61,712 bases of DNA, taken from Gammaproteobacteria bacterium (GTDB lineage Bacteria > Pseudomonadota > Gammaproteobacteria > SZUA-152). Position numbers and translations under genes: made by a program. Shown here one piece after another: positions 29,378 to 40,013 of this stretch (positions are counted from its first letter, which is position 1; every line of letters starts with the position of its first letter). The stretch covers positions 1 through 61,712 of the forward strand of contig JAKISS010000011.1 in the NCBI GenBank assembly GCA_021648485.1, read 5' to 3'. The notes under the pieces were generated by a model that saw nothing but the letters and a program-made list of their open reading frames with translations, was not told the DNA's origin and made no database searches.

Positions 29378-30343
29378 TCAGGTAGATGCCAATATAAACC
29401 CGCGCGAGACCTCCAGCCAGACGGTGGATTGCCAGTTTAGCTCCACCACCAGCAAAGGACTATTCTGGTGCTGAAAATGTATTTCACAATATGCTGTCAA
29501 TGCATTTTTATCCATTAACGCCTCTTCTGTCTGCCCATGATACACAGGTGACAACCAGCGATTTTTGGGCAGAATCACCCAGCACACATCCGCAGCAGTG
29601 GTGAGCATGAACATTTTTTCCCGGTATAACCACCATCCTTTGTGATGATTGGCAGAAAGCATGTAGGGTGCCAGATCGACAGTATTGGTTTGTTCAAGCT
29701 CCCCGGCTCCGTCAAACGGGTAAAATAAATAACCTCTGATAAAGGCAGCAGGCTGGACCGGGCCGGCCTCCATATGCATGACACACGCTTGTGCCTCAGG
29801 CAAACCTGCCAACTTAAGTTGATGCTGAAACAAACGATCCAGTTTTATATCAAGGCGATCCCGATCAGCCGGCCCCACCCAGTGAGGTTTACCTTCATCG
29901 TCTTTTTTTTGTAAATAAAATTTTACCGCAACTTCCCAATGTTGCAGTGGTTTTCCATTATCCATCTGAAATAAAAAATCGAACTCACCCAAAGTACGCT
30001 TGCCGCCCACTTTTTGCGATTGAAAAACAGGGACGTTGTGTTGCAGTTGCTGCACACATAAAATGACTTTCAGCCAATAGTGTAAAAGATGCTCAAAATA
30101 AATGCCCAGGCGATGGCTTTTACATTTCGATAACGCATTCAATAAAGGCGCGGGGTTTTCATCCAGCTCACGTAGATAATTTTCGTGTGCCGTATAAATA
30201 CAGCGACACCAGTCATCCGCTACCAGCATCTGCCCCTCTGGAGCCTTTTGTAATAAACCAGGGGAAGCCATCACCCAGGCAAGATCACGTACCACAGGAT
30301 GTCGATAAGGAAACACCACGCTACTCGTATTTTTTGTATTCAT
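29378..30343 (-). CDS. DUF1853 family protein
   Basis: 321 residues. Recognised from VFPYRHPVVRDLAWVMASPGLL, LGIYFEHLLHYWL and GEFDFLFQMDNGKPLQHWEVAVKFYL. The last pattern (acidic residue, then ExxVK) resembles the PD-(D/E)xK nuclease core, so a nuclease-like fold is plausible; the function is not known. Its ATG overlaps the end of the glycerate kinase gene by 4 bp, so the two are co-transcribed. Confidence 0.88.
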   Translation of the reverse strand: MNTKNTSSVVFPYRHPVVRDLAWVMASPGLLQKAPEGQMLVADDWCRCIYTAHENYLRELDENPAPLLNALSKCKSHRLGIYFEHLLHYWLKVILCVQQLQHNVPVFQSQKVGGKRTLGEFDFLFQMDNGKPLQHWEVAVKFYLQKKDDEGKPHWVGPADRDRLDIKLDRLFQHQLKLAGLPEAQACVMHMEAGPVQPAAFIRGYLFYPFDGAGELEQTNTVDLAPYMLSANHHKGWWLYREKMFMLTTAADVCWVILPKNRWLSPVYHGQTEEALMDKNALTAYCEIHFQHQNSPLLVVELNWQSTVWLEVSRGFILAST

Positions 30344-31575
30344 ACCACTGGCCGTTTAATCGCCAACATTAAATCCATCACATTAGTACCTGTGGGCCCG
30401 GTAACTATCAAATCACCACTGGCGTGCAAAAAATCGCCCGCATTTGCGCTAGTCAACGTCTGCTGCACATCAAACCCGGCCTGTATTCCACGCTGTAAAG
30501 TATGCCCATCCACCAAAGCACCGGCAGTCTGTGTCGGCCCATCACTGCCGTCTGTGCCTGCGGCCAAAAAATAATGGCCCTCCATACCCGTTAATTCTGC
30601 CGCTGCCGCCAATGCCAATTGTTGATTGCGCCCACCTTGCCCGGGGTTATCCGGCAAACGCACGGTGGTTTCTCCACCCCAGATATGTAGCCCAAATTCG
30701 CCATCGTACAACGCGCGAGCCAATTGCTGTCCCGCAAGTTGTGCATCACACGTTATGAGTTCCTCATGTAAATAAACGTCATACCCTAAAGCCGTCGCCA
30801 TTTTCTTTGCAGCCTGCATAGCATCTTCAAGTTTTGCAACAATACGAACATCAATGGTATTAAAACAAACGTCATCCCATAAAGGCGCAGGCGGTGCCTT
30901 GGGCAACGTTTTAATCCATTCCGGCATATCTTCAGATTGTAACTCATCAATAATACCCGGACTCAAAAAACCCGAACCAATCACCTGTGGTGAATTATCC
31001 GGCACATCAGAAATCATCAGACAGTTTACATGATGCCCTGTAAGTCGTTGCGCCAAACGTCCTCCCTTGATACATGACAGTGATTTGCGCACACGATTCA
31101 TCTCCGTGATACTCCAGCCACTACCCAGTAACCAATGGTTTACTTTTTGCAGGTCCTCCAGATGTAGCTTATCCGGCAATACCTCTACCAGTGAAGAAGC
31201 ACCGCCGGAAATTAAAAATATAAAATCCTGTTCTACTGGCCGCACCGCCATAAACTCCAACAGCATCCGGCCTGCGTACAAACTGCGTTGGTCCGGCACA
31301 GGATGCGCTGACTCCAGACATTGAATATTTTTCATACCTTGCAGTTTTTTGTCACAATACCCTTCCTTGGTAATCAACAATCCCTCATCAAACATATCTC
31401 CCAGCGCCGTTATTGCACCCATCATCATACTTGACGCTGCTTTACCAATGGCGATCACGACAACCGGCCTGCCCGGATCATAGCCCGCCAACACCTCTCG
31501 CGTACAAATCTCCCCCCGCACAACCGCTAATGCAGCGTGATAAACGTGTAAAAGATGCTGACGGGGTAAATTCAT
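30340..31575 (-). CDS. Glycerate 2-kinase (DUF4147/MOFRL family)
   Basis: 411 residues from ATG 31575 (MNLPRQHLLHVYH; AGGA 6 nt upstream). The N-terminal DUF4147 region has VVVIAIGKAASSMMMGA and FLISGGASSLVEVLP; the C-terminal MOFRL domain has WGGETTVRLPDNPGQGGRNQ and AAGTDGSDGPTQTAGA. It phosphorylates D-glycerate to 2-phosphoglycerate in glyoxylate, serine or hydroxypyruvate metabolism. First gene of the pair with DUF1853, divergent from the cyclase gene. Confidence 0.94.
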   Translation of the reverse strand: MNLPRQHLLHVYHAALAVVRGEICTREVLAGYDPGRPVVVIAIGKAASSMMMGAITALGDMFDEGLLITKEGYCDKKLQGMKNIQCLESAHPVPDQRSLYAGRMLLEFMAVRPVEQDFIFLISGGASSLVEVLPDKLHLEDLQKVNHWLLGSGWSITEMNRVRKSLSCIKGGRLAQRLTGHHVNCLMISDVPDNSPQVIGSGFLSPGIIDELQSEDMPEWIKTLPKAPPAPLWDDVCFNTIDVRIVAKLEDAMQAAKKMATALGYDVYLHEELITCDAQLAGQQLARALYDGEFGLHIWGGETTVRLPDNPGQGGRNQQLALAAAAELTGMEGHYFLAAGTDGSDGPTQTAGALVDGHTLQRGIQAGFDVQQTLTSANAGDFLHASGDLIVTGPTGTNVMDLMLAIKRPVV

Positions 31576-31679
31576 ATTTTGTCCTGCTTCATTTTTATCG
31601 TTTACCTTGCTGAACATAGGGAGGATGAGTATCCTCTCTAATTGCATAAACAAAAAAATCAACAAGGATGGTTCTTGTC

Positions 31680-34600
31680 ATGCTCTGCGAAAAATGTGGC
31701 TTCAAAAACCCGGAAAATATGCGATTTTGTGGCCAATGTGCTACACCGCTGAAGATCACTTGCCCCAGCTGCAACTTTAGCAATCCATTTGATTTTGAGT
31801 TCTGTGGACAGTGCGCCACCCGTTTGAGCAAAACACAAAACACGGGAAACCATTCCACGACATCACTCCCTACACCTAAACAACAAAGCGCGGAACGCCG
31901 CCAACTCACTGTACTGTTTTGTGACATCGTCGGTTCCTCTGCGCTTTCCGAACGCATTGATCCGGAAGAATTACGTGACATCATGCGCGACTACCGTGAT
32001 ACCTGCAATAAAATTGTCAGCAGCTATGATGGTTATGTCGCACAATACCTTGGCGATGGCATACTGGTTTATTTTGGTTATCCCCAGGCACATGAAGATG
32101 ACGCACAACGTGCGACCTTTGCCGCATTGGAAATCATTAAACGTATCCCGAAGCATATTTACCCTATACAACAAAGCGATAATGTTCAGCTTGCAGTGCG
32201 AGTGGGTATTCATACTGGCCTGGTGGTGGTCGGTGAAATTGGCGGAGGCGATAAACGTTCGATGGCTCTAGGCGAAACACCTAATATTGCCGCACGGGTT
32301 CAAGGCTTTGCCAGTGAAAATACTGTGGTCATCAGTGGCTGCACATACCAGCTATTGAATCGACGCTTTGAATGTCAAACACTGGGAACCCATACACTAA
32401 AAGGGTTTTCACAATCTTTTACATTGTTTCAGGTACAGCAGGCTCACGGCAATAAAAACCGATTCACGGAAACGGAACATCCTTCCCGCAGCATGCTGGT
32501 CGGACGAGACCAGATAACCAGCTTGTTGACAGAAAGACTCGATCAGGCACGTAAAGGTATCGGACACGTTGTTTTACTCGGCAGTGAACCTGGGCTGGGA
32601 AAAACCTGCATGGTGCGGATGATTTGCAAAAAAGTCGAAAAAGAACCGTGTCTTTTTCTGGATTGTTATGGTGACTTTTACTACAAAAACAGTTTCCTTT
32701 ATCCTGTTATGGATATGGTACGTCGCATTATCGGCCTGACTGAAAGCGATAGCCCGAAAAAACAGATCTCACGTATCGAAAAAACCATTGCCTCCCTGGG
32801 CATGGAAACCAAAATAGTCACTCCTGTTCTGGCCGAGCTGTTATCCATTCCATTAGCCGAAAAAACAACTGCCAACACCACTGAAACAAACTCCACCCCA
32901 CAACAAAAAAAGCAACATACTTTCGATATTCTTATCAAGATGTTGCAAGCTGTCTCGCAACAACGCTTTGTTTTATTCGTCGTAGAAGATTTACAATGGA
33001 TAGATCCTTCCAGTATAGAATTACTATCACTACTTATCGAGCAGCCCAGGCTAACCAATATTTTTGCCCTTTTTACCTTCCGCAGCGACTTCTCTCCTCC
33101 GTGGAAAAACTGTGCCCGCGTAACAAATATTACACTCAACCACCTCACTCAAAAACAATCCGGCAGTATGATCAGGCAACTGTGTCAGGGGAAAACCTTG
33201 CCCACAGAAGTATTCGTTGAAATTATTAATAAAACAGATGGCATTCCTCTTTTTGTCGCAGAACTCACCAATGCCGTGCTTCGGTCTTCATTGTTAGTAG
33301 AAAAAGAAGAGCATTTTGAACTCAACCACAATATGTCCCAATTGGAAATTCCCAGCACACTACAGGATTCACTCATGTCACGCCTGGATAATCTGGGTGA
33401 TGATAAAGAACTGGCACAACTAAGCGCCACATTGGGACGTGAATTTACTTACGAATTATTATATGCCGCCGCTCTGCAAAGTGAGATCAACTTGCAATCC
33501 AGCATGAGCCGACTCATTGATGCTGAATTATTTATCCAGAGCGGAAAACCGCCGAAAGCACATTATCGTTTTCAGCATGCTCTGGTGAGAGAAGCCGCTT
33601 ATCAATCATTATTGATAAGCACACGCCGAAAATACCACCAGCGCATTTCTACACTTATCAAAGAAAAATTCCCACAGCTTGTTACCGATAACCCGGAAAT
33701 TATTGCCCATCATTGTACCGAAGCCGGCAACAACGAAGATGCTTTGCATTACTGGTTGTCCGCAGGAAGTTATGCCATTCAACATTCAGCTAACATTGAA
33801 GCCATTGAACACCTTAACAACGGCCTTGCCTTGATTAAAAAAATGCCTGAGTCACCCCGACTGGGCATGCATGAGCTTGCGTTACAAACCACACTGGGGC
33901 TGGCGACCATGATGAGCAAAGGTTATGCCGCACCCGAGGCGGAAAAAGCTTATGCCCGAGCCTATAGCCTGTGCCGCAACATAACGGATATCAATACCGT
34001 GTTCCCTGTGTTATGTGGTCTGTGGGAATTTTACATTGTCCGCGCAGAGCTGGAAAAAGCGTACAAACTTGCAAATGAAATACAACAATATGCAACACAA
34101 ACCAACATTCCGGAGTTTTTACTGGAAGCAAAACGTGCGCTTGGCACTACATTGTTTTGGAAAGGAAATTTTTCTGAAGCGCTACAAAACCTTGAATTTC
34201 ACATTGAGCCTCAAGCCGGGAAAACCCGCCCACAAGTAATGCTGGTTGCCTACAGTCAAGATGCACAGGTAGCCTCCCTTGCCAATGCCGCATGTGTTTT
34301 ATGGTTGCTTGGAAAAACCGATCAGGCATTGGCACGCGGTCAGGCTGCATTGAGTCTGGCCAAACGCCTTGCACATCCCTTCAGCCAGGCTTACGCTTTA
34401 CATTTTATGGGGACACTATCCCAACTCTGCGGTGACCACAAATCCACTTACCGTTATGCGGATGCGCAAATCACACTGAGCGAGACTTATGGGTTTTCGT
34501 TTTGGGCAGCCACTGGTCATATGTTAAAAGCATGGTCTGAATCGACAAAACAACCAGCAGAAATCATTTGTAAACGCTTCCAGCAGGCACTGCATGATTA

Positions 34601-34940
34601 TGAAAAATCCGGCAACCGACTCGCCCGTTCTTATTTTCAAGCCATCCTGGCGGAACTTTTGCATAATGCGGGAGAAACCGACAAAGCCCGACAAACCATT
34701 GAGTCGGCATTACGGGAAACCACCTTTACCGGTGAGAGGTTTTTTACCGCAGAACTGCTGCGCATCAAGGGAAATTTTGCCATCGAAAATGATACAGGTG
34801 CCTACAGTCTTGCGGAACAATACTTGAACGAGTCATTAATTATTGCCAAGCAACAAAATGCCCATGCCCTCGTGTTACGTACAGAAGCCAGCCTTGCCAA
34901 ACTTCAAAAAACCTACGGTAACCAGCAAAAAATACACTAA
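31680..34940 (+). CDS. Zinc-ribbon/class III nucleotide cyclase/AAA/TPR signalling protein
   Basis: About 1086 residues from ATG 31680; an in-frame ATG at 31668 leaves no room for a ribosome site. Two zinc ribbons come first (CEKCGF then FCGQC; CPSCNF then FCGQC). The class III cyclase domain (about 70-240) keeps metal aspartates in LFCDIVGSS and LGDGILVYFG. An AAA-type ATPase follows, Walker A GSEPGLGKT at 301-309 and Walker B VVEDLQWID near 434. The last 430 residues are TPR-like helical repeats. It resembles soluble adenylate cyclase-type and LuxR-like STAND proteins; the ligand is unknown. Confidence 0.93.
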   Translation: MLCEKCGFKNPENMRFCGQCATPLKITCPSCNFSNPFDFEFCGQCATRLSKTQNTGNHSTTSLPTPKQQSAERRQLTVLFCDIVGSSALSERIDPEELRDIMRDYRDTCNKIVSSYDGYVAQYLGDGILVYFGYPQAHEDDAQRATFAALEIIKRIPKHIYPIQQSDNVQLAVRVGIHTGLVVVGEIGGGDKRSMALGETPNIAARVQGFASENTVVISGCTYQLLNRRFECQTLGTHTLKGFSQSFTLFQVQQAHGNKNRFTETEHPSRSMLVGRDQITSLLTERLDQARKGIGHVVLLGSEPGLGKTCMVRMICKKVEKEPCLFLDCYGDFYYKNSFLYPVMDMVRRIIGLTESDSPKKQISRIEKTIASLGMETKIVTPVLAELLSIPLAEKTTANTTETNSTPQQKKQHTFDILIKMLQAVSQQRFVLFVVEDLQWIDPSSIELLSLLIEQPRLTNIFALFTFRSDFSPPWKNCARVTNITLNHLTQKQSGSMIRQLCQGKTLPTEVFVEIINKTDGIPLFVAELTNAVLRSSLLVEKEEHFELNHNMSQLEIPSTLQDSLMSRLDNLGDDKELAQLSATLGREFTYELLYAAALQSEINLQSSMSRLIDAELFIQSGKPPKAHYRFQHALVREAAYQSLLISTRRKYHQRISTLIKEKFPQLVTDNPEIIAHHCTEAGNNEDALHYWLSAGSYAIQHSANIEAIEHLNNGLALIKKMPESPRLGMHELALQTTLGLATMMSKGYAAPEAEKAYARAYSLCRNITDINTVFPVLCGLWEFYIVRAELEKAYKLANEIQQYATQTNIPEFLLEAKRALGTTLFWKGNFSEALQNLEFHIEPQAGKTRPQVMLVAYSQDAQVASLANAACVLWLLGKTDQALARGQAALSLAKRLAHPFSQAYALHFMGTLSQLCGDHKSTYRYADAQITLSETYGFSFWAATGHMLKAWSESTKQPAEIICKRFQQALHDYEKSGNRLARSYFQAILAELLHNAGETDKARQTIESALRETTFTGERFFTAELLRIKGNFAIENDTGAYSLAEQYLNESLIIAKQQNAHALVLRTEASLAKLQKTYGNQQKIH

Positions 34941-35239
34941 GAAAAAACCAATATTCTCTGACTGATTATTGCCGCCTGTTAAATAAACACCCTATCCTGT
35001 TGATATACAGAGAAAATAATTTTTCACATCAAGTGTGAGCGTATATAGCTAGCCATACCACCCTCCTTCACTCCTGCAATATCCAGCCATTTCCACCCTG
35101 TATTCAATCACAAAAGCTTAAAGCACTTCTTGCGCTGGTCGATATGTAGTGACAAGTGCTGCATTTTTACAGCGTCGTATACACTCGATAAATCAACCAT
35201 ATAAAACACGTTATACCCAGGATATAAAGGCGAGTAAAA
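34941..35239. other. Intergenic region, no gene seen
   Basis: AT-rich, no supportable ORF or strong hairpin. It must hold the end of the cyclase transcript and the promoter of the TPR gene. Confidence 0.5.
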
Positions 35240-36508
35240 ATGTATAACTATTGGGGAAAGTATACATATCTGATTTCCACTTATCTACGGATTAAACCGT
35301 GTATATTTTATTGTAGTTTATTTTTTCTGTCACCTGGCATTGTCTTTTCTTCTGCCAGCCTGACAATCACGCCAACGATAGAACAACAAAAAAGCATTCT
35401 CTCTTTCCATGAAACAACAGAATTGGCTGAAATTATCTGGACTGACCTAACCAATCATTTCATCACATATTATGAGAACGGCAATTATAATAATGCGCAT
35501 TTTGTTGCACAGCGTGCCTATGATATCGCCGATAAAAACTTCTCTCCGAATAATGTTAATACTGCTGATGCATTATTAAAGCTCGGCATCATCAAACAAA
35601 CATTAGGAGACCTGGATCAAGCAGAAAACCTCTTATTGAAAGCATTGCTTATGCTTGAAAAAAATCTCTCTCCCAACCACCCTGACCTTGCCGTCATCAT
35701 GACAAATCTTGGCAATGTTTATTTCGAATCAAAACACTACAAACTCTCCGAAAAATATCACCGGCAAGCGTTAAAAGTGCGTAAAAATACCTTTAGTACA
35801 GATAATCATGCCATTGCACAATCAATTTATAACCTGGCTGTACTTTATGAAAGCCAGCACCAATATGAACAAGCAGAGATTTTTTACCAACGAGCAATCC
35901 GCTTATGGTCAGGCAGCATGAGGGACACGTACCCTTATATCAGTAACGCGCTTAGCAATCTGAGCAGTGTTTATAATAAACAGGGAAAATATAAAAAAGC
36001 CACGGGCATTCTGCAACGCATGCTTGTTCTTAAAAAAACTATTTTTGGTCACCAGCATGAAGAAGTTGCACAGACGCTCATTAATCTGGGCCTAAACTAT
36101 CTCGAACAAGGTGAGTACAACCCGGCCAGCCATGCCTACGAAGAAGCTTTGGATATTGCACAACATGTACTGGGTTCATCAGACCCGCAACTCGCATTAT
36201 TGATGTATACCCTGGCCAATATTTATCACATCCAGGCTCGTATTGAAGAGCAGAATCACACACCTTTCGAGGCCGGTACAATATCGGCTACTAACGCTTC
36301 CATTCCAGTGAACACGGCACAACGAAAGACGGCTCTTTTCGCACAAGCCTTGCCTCTTTATGAAAAAGCTGCCGAAATACTCGATGCTGGCGAAAATAAA
36401 ACACAGTCCGTATTGGATATCGTTTTGACTGAACTTGCCATACTGTATAAAGAAATTGGCAATATCGATATGGCACACGCAACCGAGTCACGCATCGCTA
36501 CTCACTAA
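35240..36508 (+). CDS. Secreted kinesin-light-chain-type TPR protein
   Basis: 422 residues. A hydrophobic N-terminal segment (about 19-37) looks like a signal peptide or anchor. Residues about 70-300 contain tandem TPRs of the kinesin-light-chain kind, each about 42 residues with pairs such as HPDLAVIMTNLGNVYFESKHY and HEEVAQTLINLGLNYLEQGEY. A last repeat is at about 360-410. TPRs mediate protein contacts; the partner is unknown. It lies directly after the cyclase-TPR gene and converges with metZ. Confidence 0.87.
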   Translation: MYNYWGKYTYLISTYLRIKPCIFYCSLFFLSPGIVFSSASLTITPTIEQQKSILSFHETTELAEIIWTDLTNHFITYYENGNYNNAHFVAQRAYDIADKNFSPNNVNTADALLKLGIIKQTLGDLDQAENLLLKALLMLEKNLSPNHPDLAVIMTNLGNVYFESKHYKLSEKYHRQALKVRKNTFSTDNHAIAQSIYNLAVLYESQHQYEQAEIFYQRAIRLWSGSMRDTYPYISNALSNLSSVYNKQGKYKKATGILQRMLVLKKTIFGHQHEEVAQTLINLGLNYLEQGEYNPASHAYEEALDIAQHVLGSSDPQLALLMYTLANIYHIQARIEEQNHTPFEAGTISATNASIPVNTAQRKTALFAQALPLYEKAAEILDAGENKTQSVLDIVLTELAILYKEIGNIDMAHATESRIATH

Positions 36509-36511
36509 AGG

Positions 36512-37696
36512 TCAACTCAGACCGCGTTCCAGATCAGCCTGAATATCCGTAATTTCTTCCAGTCCTACCGCAACACGCACCAAACCATCACCAATACCCG
36601 CTTCAGCACGCCGTTCAGCATCGACACGACCATGTGTTGTGGTGGCCGGATGGGTAATTGTGCTTTTGGTATCACCCAGGTTTGCAGTAATCGATATCAA
36701 ACGGGTGTTGTCAATAACCCGCCATGCTGCTTTTTGACCCCCTTTCACTTCAAAAGATAATACACCGCCAAAATCATTTTGCTGTCGTGCAGCCAGTTCA
36801 TGCTGAGGATGTGATGATAAACCAGGGTAATTCACCCGGGCGACGGCGGATTGTTGTGCCAGCCATTCTGCCAATATTTGTGCATTACGGCTGTGTGCGT
36901 CCATGCGAATACGTAATGTTTCCAATCCTTTTAAAAATACCCAGGCATTAAACGGACTCATGCAGGTACCCCCCGTACGCACCACACCGGCGATATCCCC
37001 ACCGACACATTCTTCAGTGCCAACAATAGCTCCACCAATACAACGCCCCTGACCATCCAGATATTTGGTGGCCGAATGGATAATAATATCTGCACCCAGC
37101 GTCAATGGCTTTTGTAACGCGGGCGTACAAAAACAATTGTCCACCACTAATTGGCAGTTATGGGCATGGGCCAGGTCTGCCAGCGCCTGAATATCTGCAA
37201 TTTCTGTGAGCGGGTTTGACGGGGTTTCCAAAAACAGGAATTTGGTTTCGGGACGTATGGCCGCTTCCCATGCCGATAACTCGGTTAATGGCACATAGGA
37301 GGTTTCCACACCAAACCGTGTCAGAATGTTATTAAACAACACCACTGTGGAGCCAAAAATAGCGCGAGATGAAACAATATGGTCTCCCGCTTTCAGCAGG
37401 CCCAAACAGGTTGTCAGAATCGCCCCCATGCCGGATGCTGTGGCAACACAACGTTCTCCACCTTCCAATGCCGCCAGGCGCTTTTCAAAGGTGCGCACAG
37501 TAGGGTTGGTAAAACGCGAATAGATATTGCCCGGCTCATCACCCGAAAATCGTGCTGCGGCCTGAGCTGCGCTGTTGTATACATAACTGGAAGTAGTAAA
37601 AATAGCTTCACCCTGCTCGCCTTCGTTAGTGCGTTCATGCCCAGCCCGTACCGCCAGTGTATCGAATCCATATTGTTCTTCATTATTGTGTGACAT
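36512..37696 (-). CDS. metZ: O-succinylhomoserine sulfhydrylase
   Basis: 394 residues from ATG 37696 (GAGG six bases upstream; earlier in-frame ATGs lack one). PLP enzyme joining O-succinylhomoserine and sulfide to give homocysteine. The PLP lysine is in IHSATKYLDGQGRCIGG; substrate and cofactor motifs YSRFTNPT and ASGMGAI are present. It is downstream of purF and preceded by a SAM-II riboswitch and terminator on the same strand, which fits methionine control. Confidence 0.96.
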   Translation of the reverse strand: MSHNNEEQYGFDTLAVRAGHERTNEGEQGEAIFTTSSYVYNSAAQAAARFSGDEPGNIYSRFTNPTVRTFEKRLAALEGGERCVATASGMGAILTTCLGLLKAGDHIVSSRAIFGSTVVLFNNILTRFGVETSYVPLTELSAWEAAIRPETKFLFLETPSNPLTEIADIQALADLAHAHNCQLVVDNCFCTPALQKPLTLGADIIIHSATKYLDGQGRCIGGAIVGTEECVGGDIAGVVRTGGTCMSPFNAWVFLKGLETLRIRMDAHSRNAQILAEWLAQQSAVARVNYPGLSSHPQHELAARQQNDFGGVLSFEVKGGQKAAWRVIDNTRLISITANLGDTKSTITHPATTTHGRVDAERRAEAGIGDGLVRVAVGLEEITDIQADLERGLS

Positions 37697-37758
37697 TGTT
37701 TGCCTCGCATTTTCTTTCATATTTTCCAACCGGGCATTTGCTACCAATTTTTGGACAC

Positions 37759-37792
37759 AAAAAAACCCGCTCAGCCAACGCCAAAGCAGGTT
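37759..37792 (-). terminator. Intrinsic terminator of the SAM-II leader
   Basis: On the minus strand AACCTGCT pairs with AGCGGGTT (one G-U) around a 13-nt loop and is followed by a T-run. It lies between the riboswitch and metZ, as an expression platform would. Confidence 0.85.
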
Positions 37793-37802
37793 ATTGCAAC
37801 AT

Positions 37803-37863
37803 CACCTCGCTTTAGCCGTATTTATTTCGCGCCCGCAAGCTGATCTCAAATCGGCGCGTTAGA
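37803..37863 (-). promoter_or_regulatory. SAM-II riboswitch upstream of metZ
   Basis: On the minus strand: CGCGCCGATTTGAGATCAGC, then CTTGCGGGCGCGAAATAAAT and GGCTAAAGCG. These match the SAM-II pseudoknot layout (helix, GATTTRA loop, ATAAA stretch, GCTAAAGC). SAM binding would favour termination or block expression of metZ. Confidence 0.85.
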
Positions 37864-37935
37864 TTGCAGACTAGTAAAACCAGCCAACTCCGTCAAGTTT
37901 TTCTCTTTGCTCTTCCTTCCATTTTTAAATGCGAA

Positions 37936-39447
37936 TTAAGCCGTATTGTGTAACTCAATCACTGCATTATCGTCATCATCTGTGTTTTCGCGCGCACCAT
38001 CGCTACGCTTGCCTTCGATAAAGTCCAGGTAGTCCTGAGTCACATCGCCCGTGACATATTCGCCATCAAACACAGAGGTATCAAAATGCTCTATCTCCAT
38101 ATTGCCATGGCGGGTGGCTTCGACCAGGTCATCCAGATCCTGATAGACCAGCCAGTCTGCACCAATCGCTTCGGCAATCTGTTTGTCATCTCTGCCATGC
38201 CCTACCAGCTCCTTTACCGATGGCATATCGATGCCATACACATTGGGAAAACGTACTGGCGGTGCTGCCGAGGCGAAATACACTTTATTGGCTCCGGCTT
38301 CCCGGGCCATTTGAATAATCTGTTTTGAGGTGGTACCACGCACAATGGAATCATCCACCAGCAGCACATTTTTACCCTTAAATTCCAGATCGATGGCATT
38401 GAGCTTTTGGCGCACAGATTTTTTGCGTTGTTTTTGCCCCGGCATAATAAACGTGCGGCCAATGTAGCGGTTTTTAATAAATCCTTCGCGATACACCGTG
38501 CCCAGCTGATAAGACAGCTGCAACGCGGAGGTGCGACTGGTGTCGGGAATCGGAATAACCACATCGATGTCGTGTTGTGGATAGACCCGTAAGATTTTCT
38601 TCGCCAATGCCTCGCCCATGCGCAAACGTGCCTTGTAAACAGAGATACCATCAATGATGGAATCAGGCCGTGCAAAATACACATGCTCAAAAATACAGGG
38701 GCTGGCTTCTGGTTTTTTCGCGCACTGCTGCGTGCTGAACCCGCCATTCACATCAATAAACACCGCTTCACCCGGGGCAATATCGCGCATCAGATCAAAA
38801 CCCAGCGAATCCACTGCCACACTTTCCGAGGCAATCACGTACTCATCACCACGCGGTGTTTCGCGTTTGCCGAACACCACGGGGCGAATCCCGTGCGGAT
38901 CGCGAAAACCCACAATACCGTACCCCGTAATCATTGCCACCACAGCATACGCGCCTTTGCAGCGGCGATGTACAGCGGCCACCGCTTCAAAAATATCATT
39001 GGCATCCAGGGTTAGCTTGCCCTCGTGTTGCAGCTCATGCGCAAACACGTTGAGCAGCACTTCGGAATCAGAATCGGTGTTAATGTGCCTGCGATCAGCA
39101 CGGAACAAATCACGCTTCAGCTCGGCAGCATTGGTAAGATTACCGTTATGCGCCAACGAAATACCAAACGGTGAATTGACATAAAACGGTTGTGCCTCAG
39201 CTGAGGAAAAACAACCCGCCGTAGGATAACGCACATGGCCAATCCCCATGTTGCCCTGTAGGCCTCGCATATGCCTTGTACGGAATACATCGCGCACCAG
39301 GCCATTATCCTTGCGCAGATACAAGCGCCGTTTGTCACAGGTAACAATGCCCGCTGCATCCTGTCCCCGATGCTGTAAAACGGTTAATCCATCATATAAA
39401 TTCTGGTTAACGTTTTCCGTTCCAACGATGCCGATTATGCCGCACAT
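37936..39447 (-). CDS. purF: Amidophosphoribosyltransferase
   Basis: 504 residues from ATG 39447 (GAGG 8 nt upstream), which places the catalytic N-terminal Cys second (MCGIIGIVG); upstream in-frame ATGs would bury it. Glutaminase domain 2-235, then the phosphoribosyltransferase domain with the PRPP loop [15 protein letters not shown]. It makes phosphoribosylamine, the first committed purine step. cvpA lies upstream after 41 bp. Confidence 0.98.
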   Translation of the reverse strand: MCGIIGIVGTENVNQNLYDGLTVLQHRGQDAAGIVTCDKRRLYLRKDNGLVRDVFRTRHMRGLQGNMGIGHVRYPTAGCFSSAEAQPFYVNSPFGISLAHNGNLTNAAELKRDLFRADRRHINTDSDSEVLLNVFAHELQHEGKLTLDANDIFEAVAAVHRRCKGAYAVVAMITGYGIVGFRDPHGIRPVVFGKRETPRGDEYVIASESVAVDSLGFDLMRDIAPGEAVFIDVNGGFSTQQCAKKPEASPCIFEHVYFARPDSIIDGISVYKARLRMGEALAKKILRVYPQHDIDVVIPIPDTSRTSALQLSYQLGTVYREGFIKNRYIGRTFIMPGQKQRKKSVRQKLNAIDLEFKGKNVLLVDDSIVRGTTSKQIIQMAREAGANKVYFASAAPPVRFPNVYGIDMPSVKELVGHGRDDKQIAEAIGADWLVYQDLDDLVEATRHGNMEIEHFDTSVFDGEYVTGDVTQDYLDFIEGKRSDGARENTDDDDNAVIELHNTA

Positions 39448-39487
39448 GCAAAATACCTCATCAAAGCCTTCATTATTTACTTGATCG

Positions 39488-39997
39488 CTATCCTGTACGC
39501 CAGGGTTGATCAGAGATAGCACCATTCATTAATTCCGGTGCTATGGTGTGCCATAACCACAACGCCAATTTGTGAAACACATCAATCAGTACCGACTCCT
39601 GCCACCAGGGATCCTGAGATATTTCTGTCATACCCGCCAAAAACACCAGGACGGCCACCACCACCACACCGCGCGCAATACCAAAAAACATGCCGATCAT
39701 ACGATCCGTGCTGGTCAACCCCGTCTTTGTCACCAGTGAGCTGGCAAGATGATTCACCAGTGCAGCAATCACCAGTGTCACTACAAACAAGATGGTAAAT
39801 GACACCACCAGGCGCACAGAGGGAACAGAAATGCCGGTCAACAATAAATCAGCAAAATTTCTGAAAAAAATCAACGCAATGAAAAAGGCGGCCAACCAGC
39901 CCAACAATGATAACGCCTCTCGCACAAAACCCCGCATCAGGCTGAGCAACGCAGAAATAGCAATGACACCAGGAATAACTATATCGACCCAAATCAT
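39488..39997 (-). CDS. cvpA: CvpA family membrane protein
   Basis: 169 residues, four hydrophobic segments (about 5-25, 28-48, 65-85, 105-125) as in CvpA, known from colicin V production and barrier-stress survival. Recognised by [21 protein letters not shown] and the position upstream of purF. Molecular function uncertain. Confidence 0.94.
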   Translation of the reverse strand: MIWVDIVIPGVIAISALLSLMRGFVREALSLLGWLAAFFIALIFFRNFADLLLTGISVPSVRLVVSFTILFVVTLVIAALVNHLASSLVTKTGLTSTDRMIGMFFGIARGVVVVAVLVFLAGMTEISQDPWWQESVLIDVFHKLALWLWHTIAPELMNGAISDQPWRTG

Positions 39998-40013
39998 AAT
40001 CGCATCAAACTCC

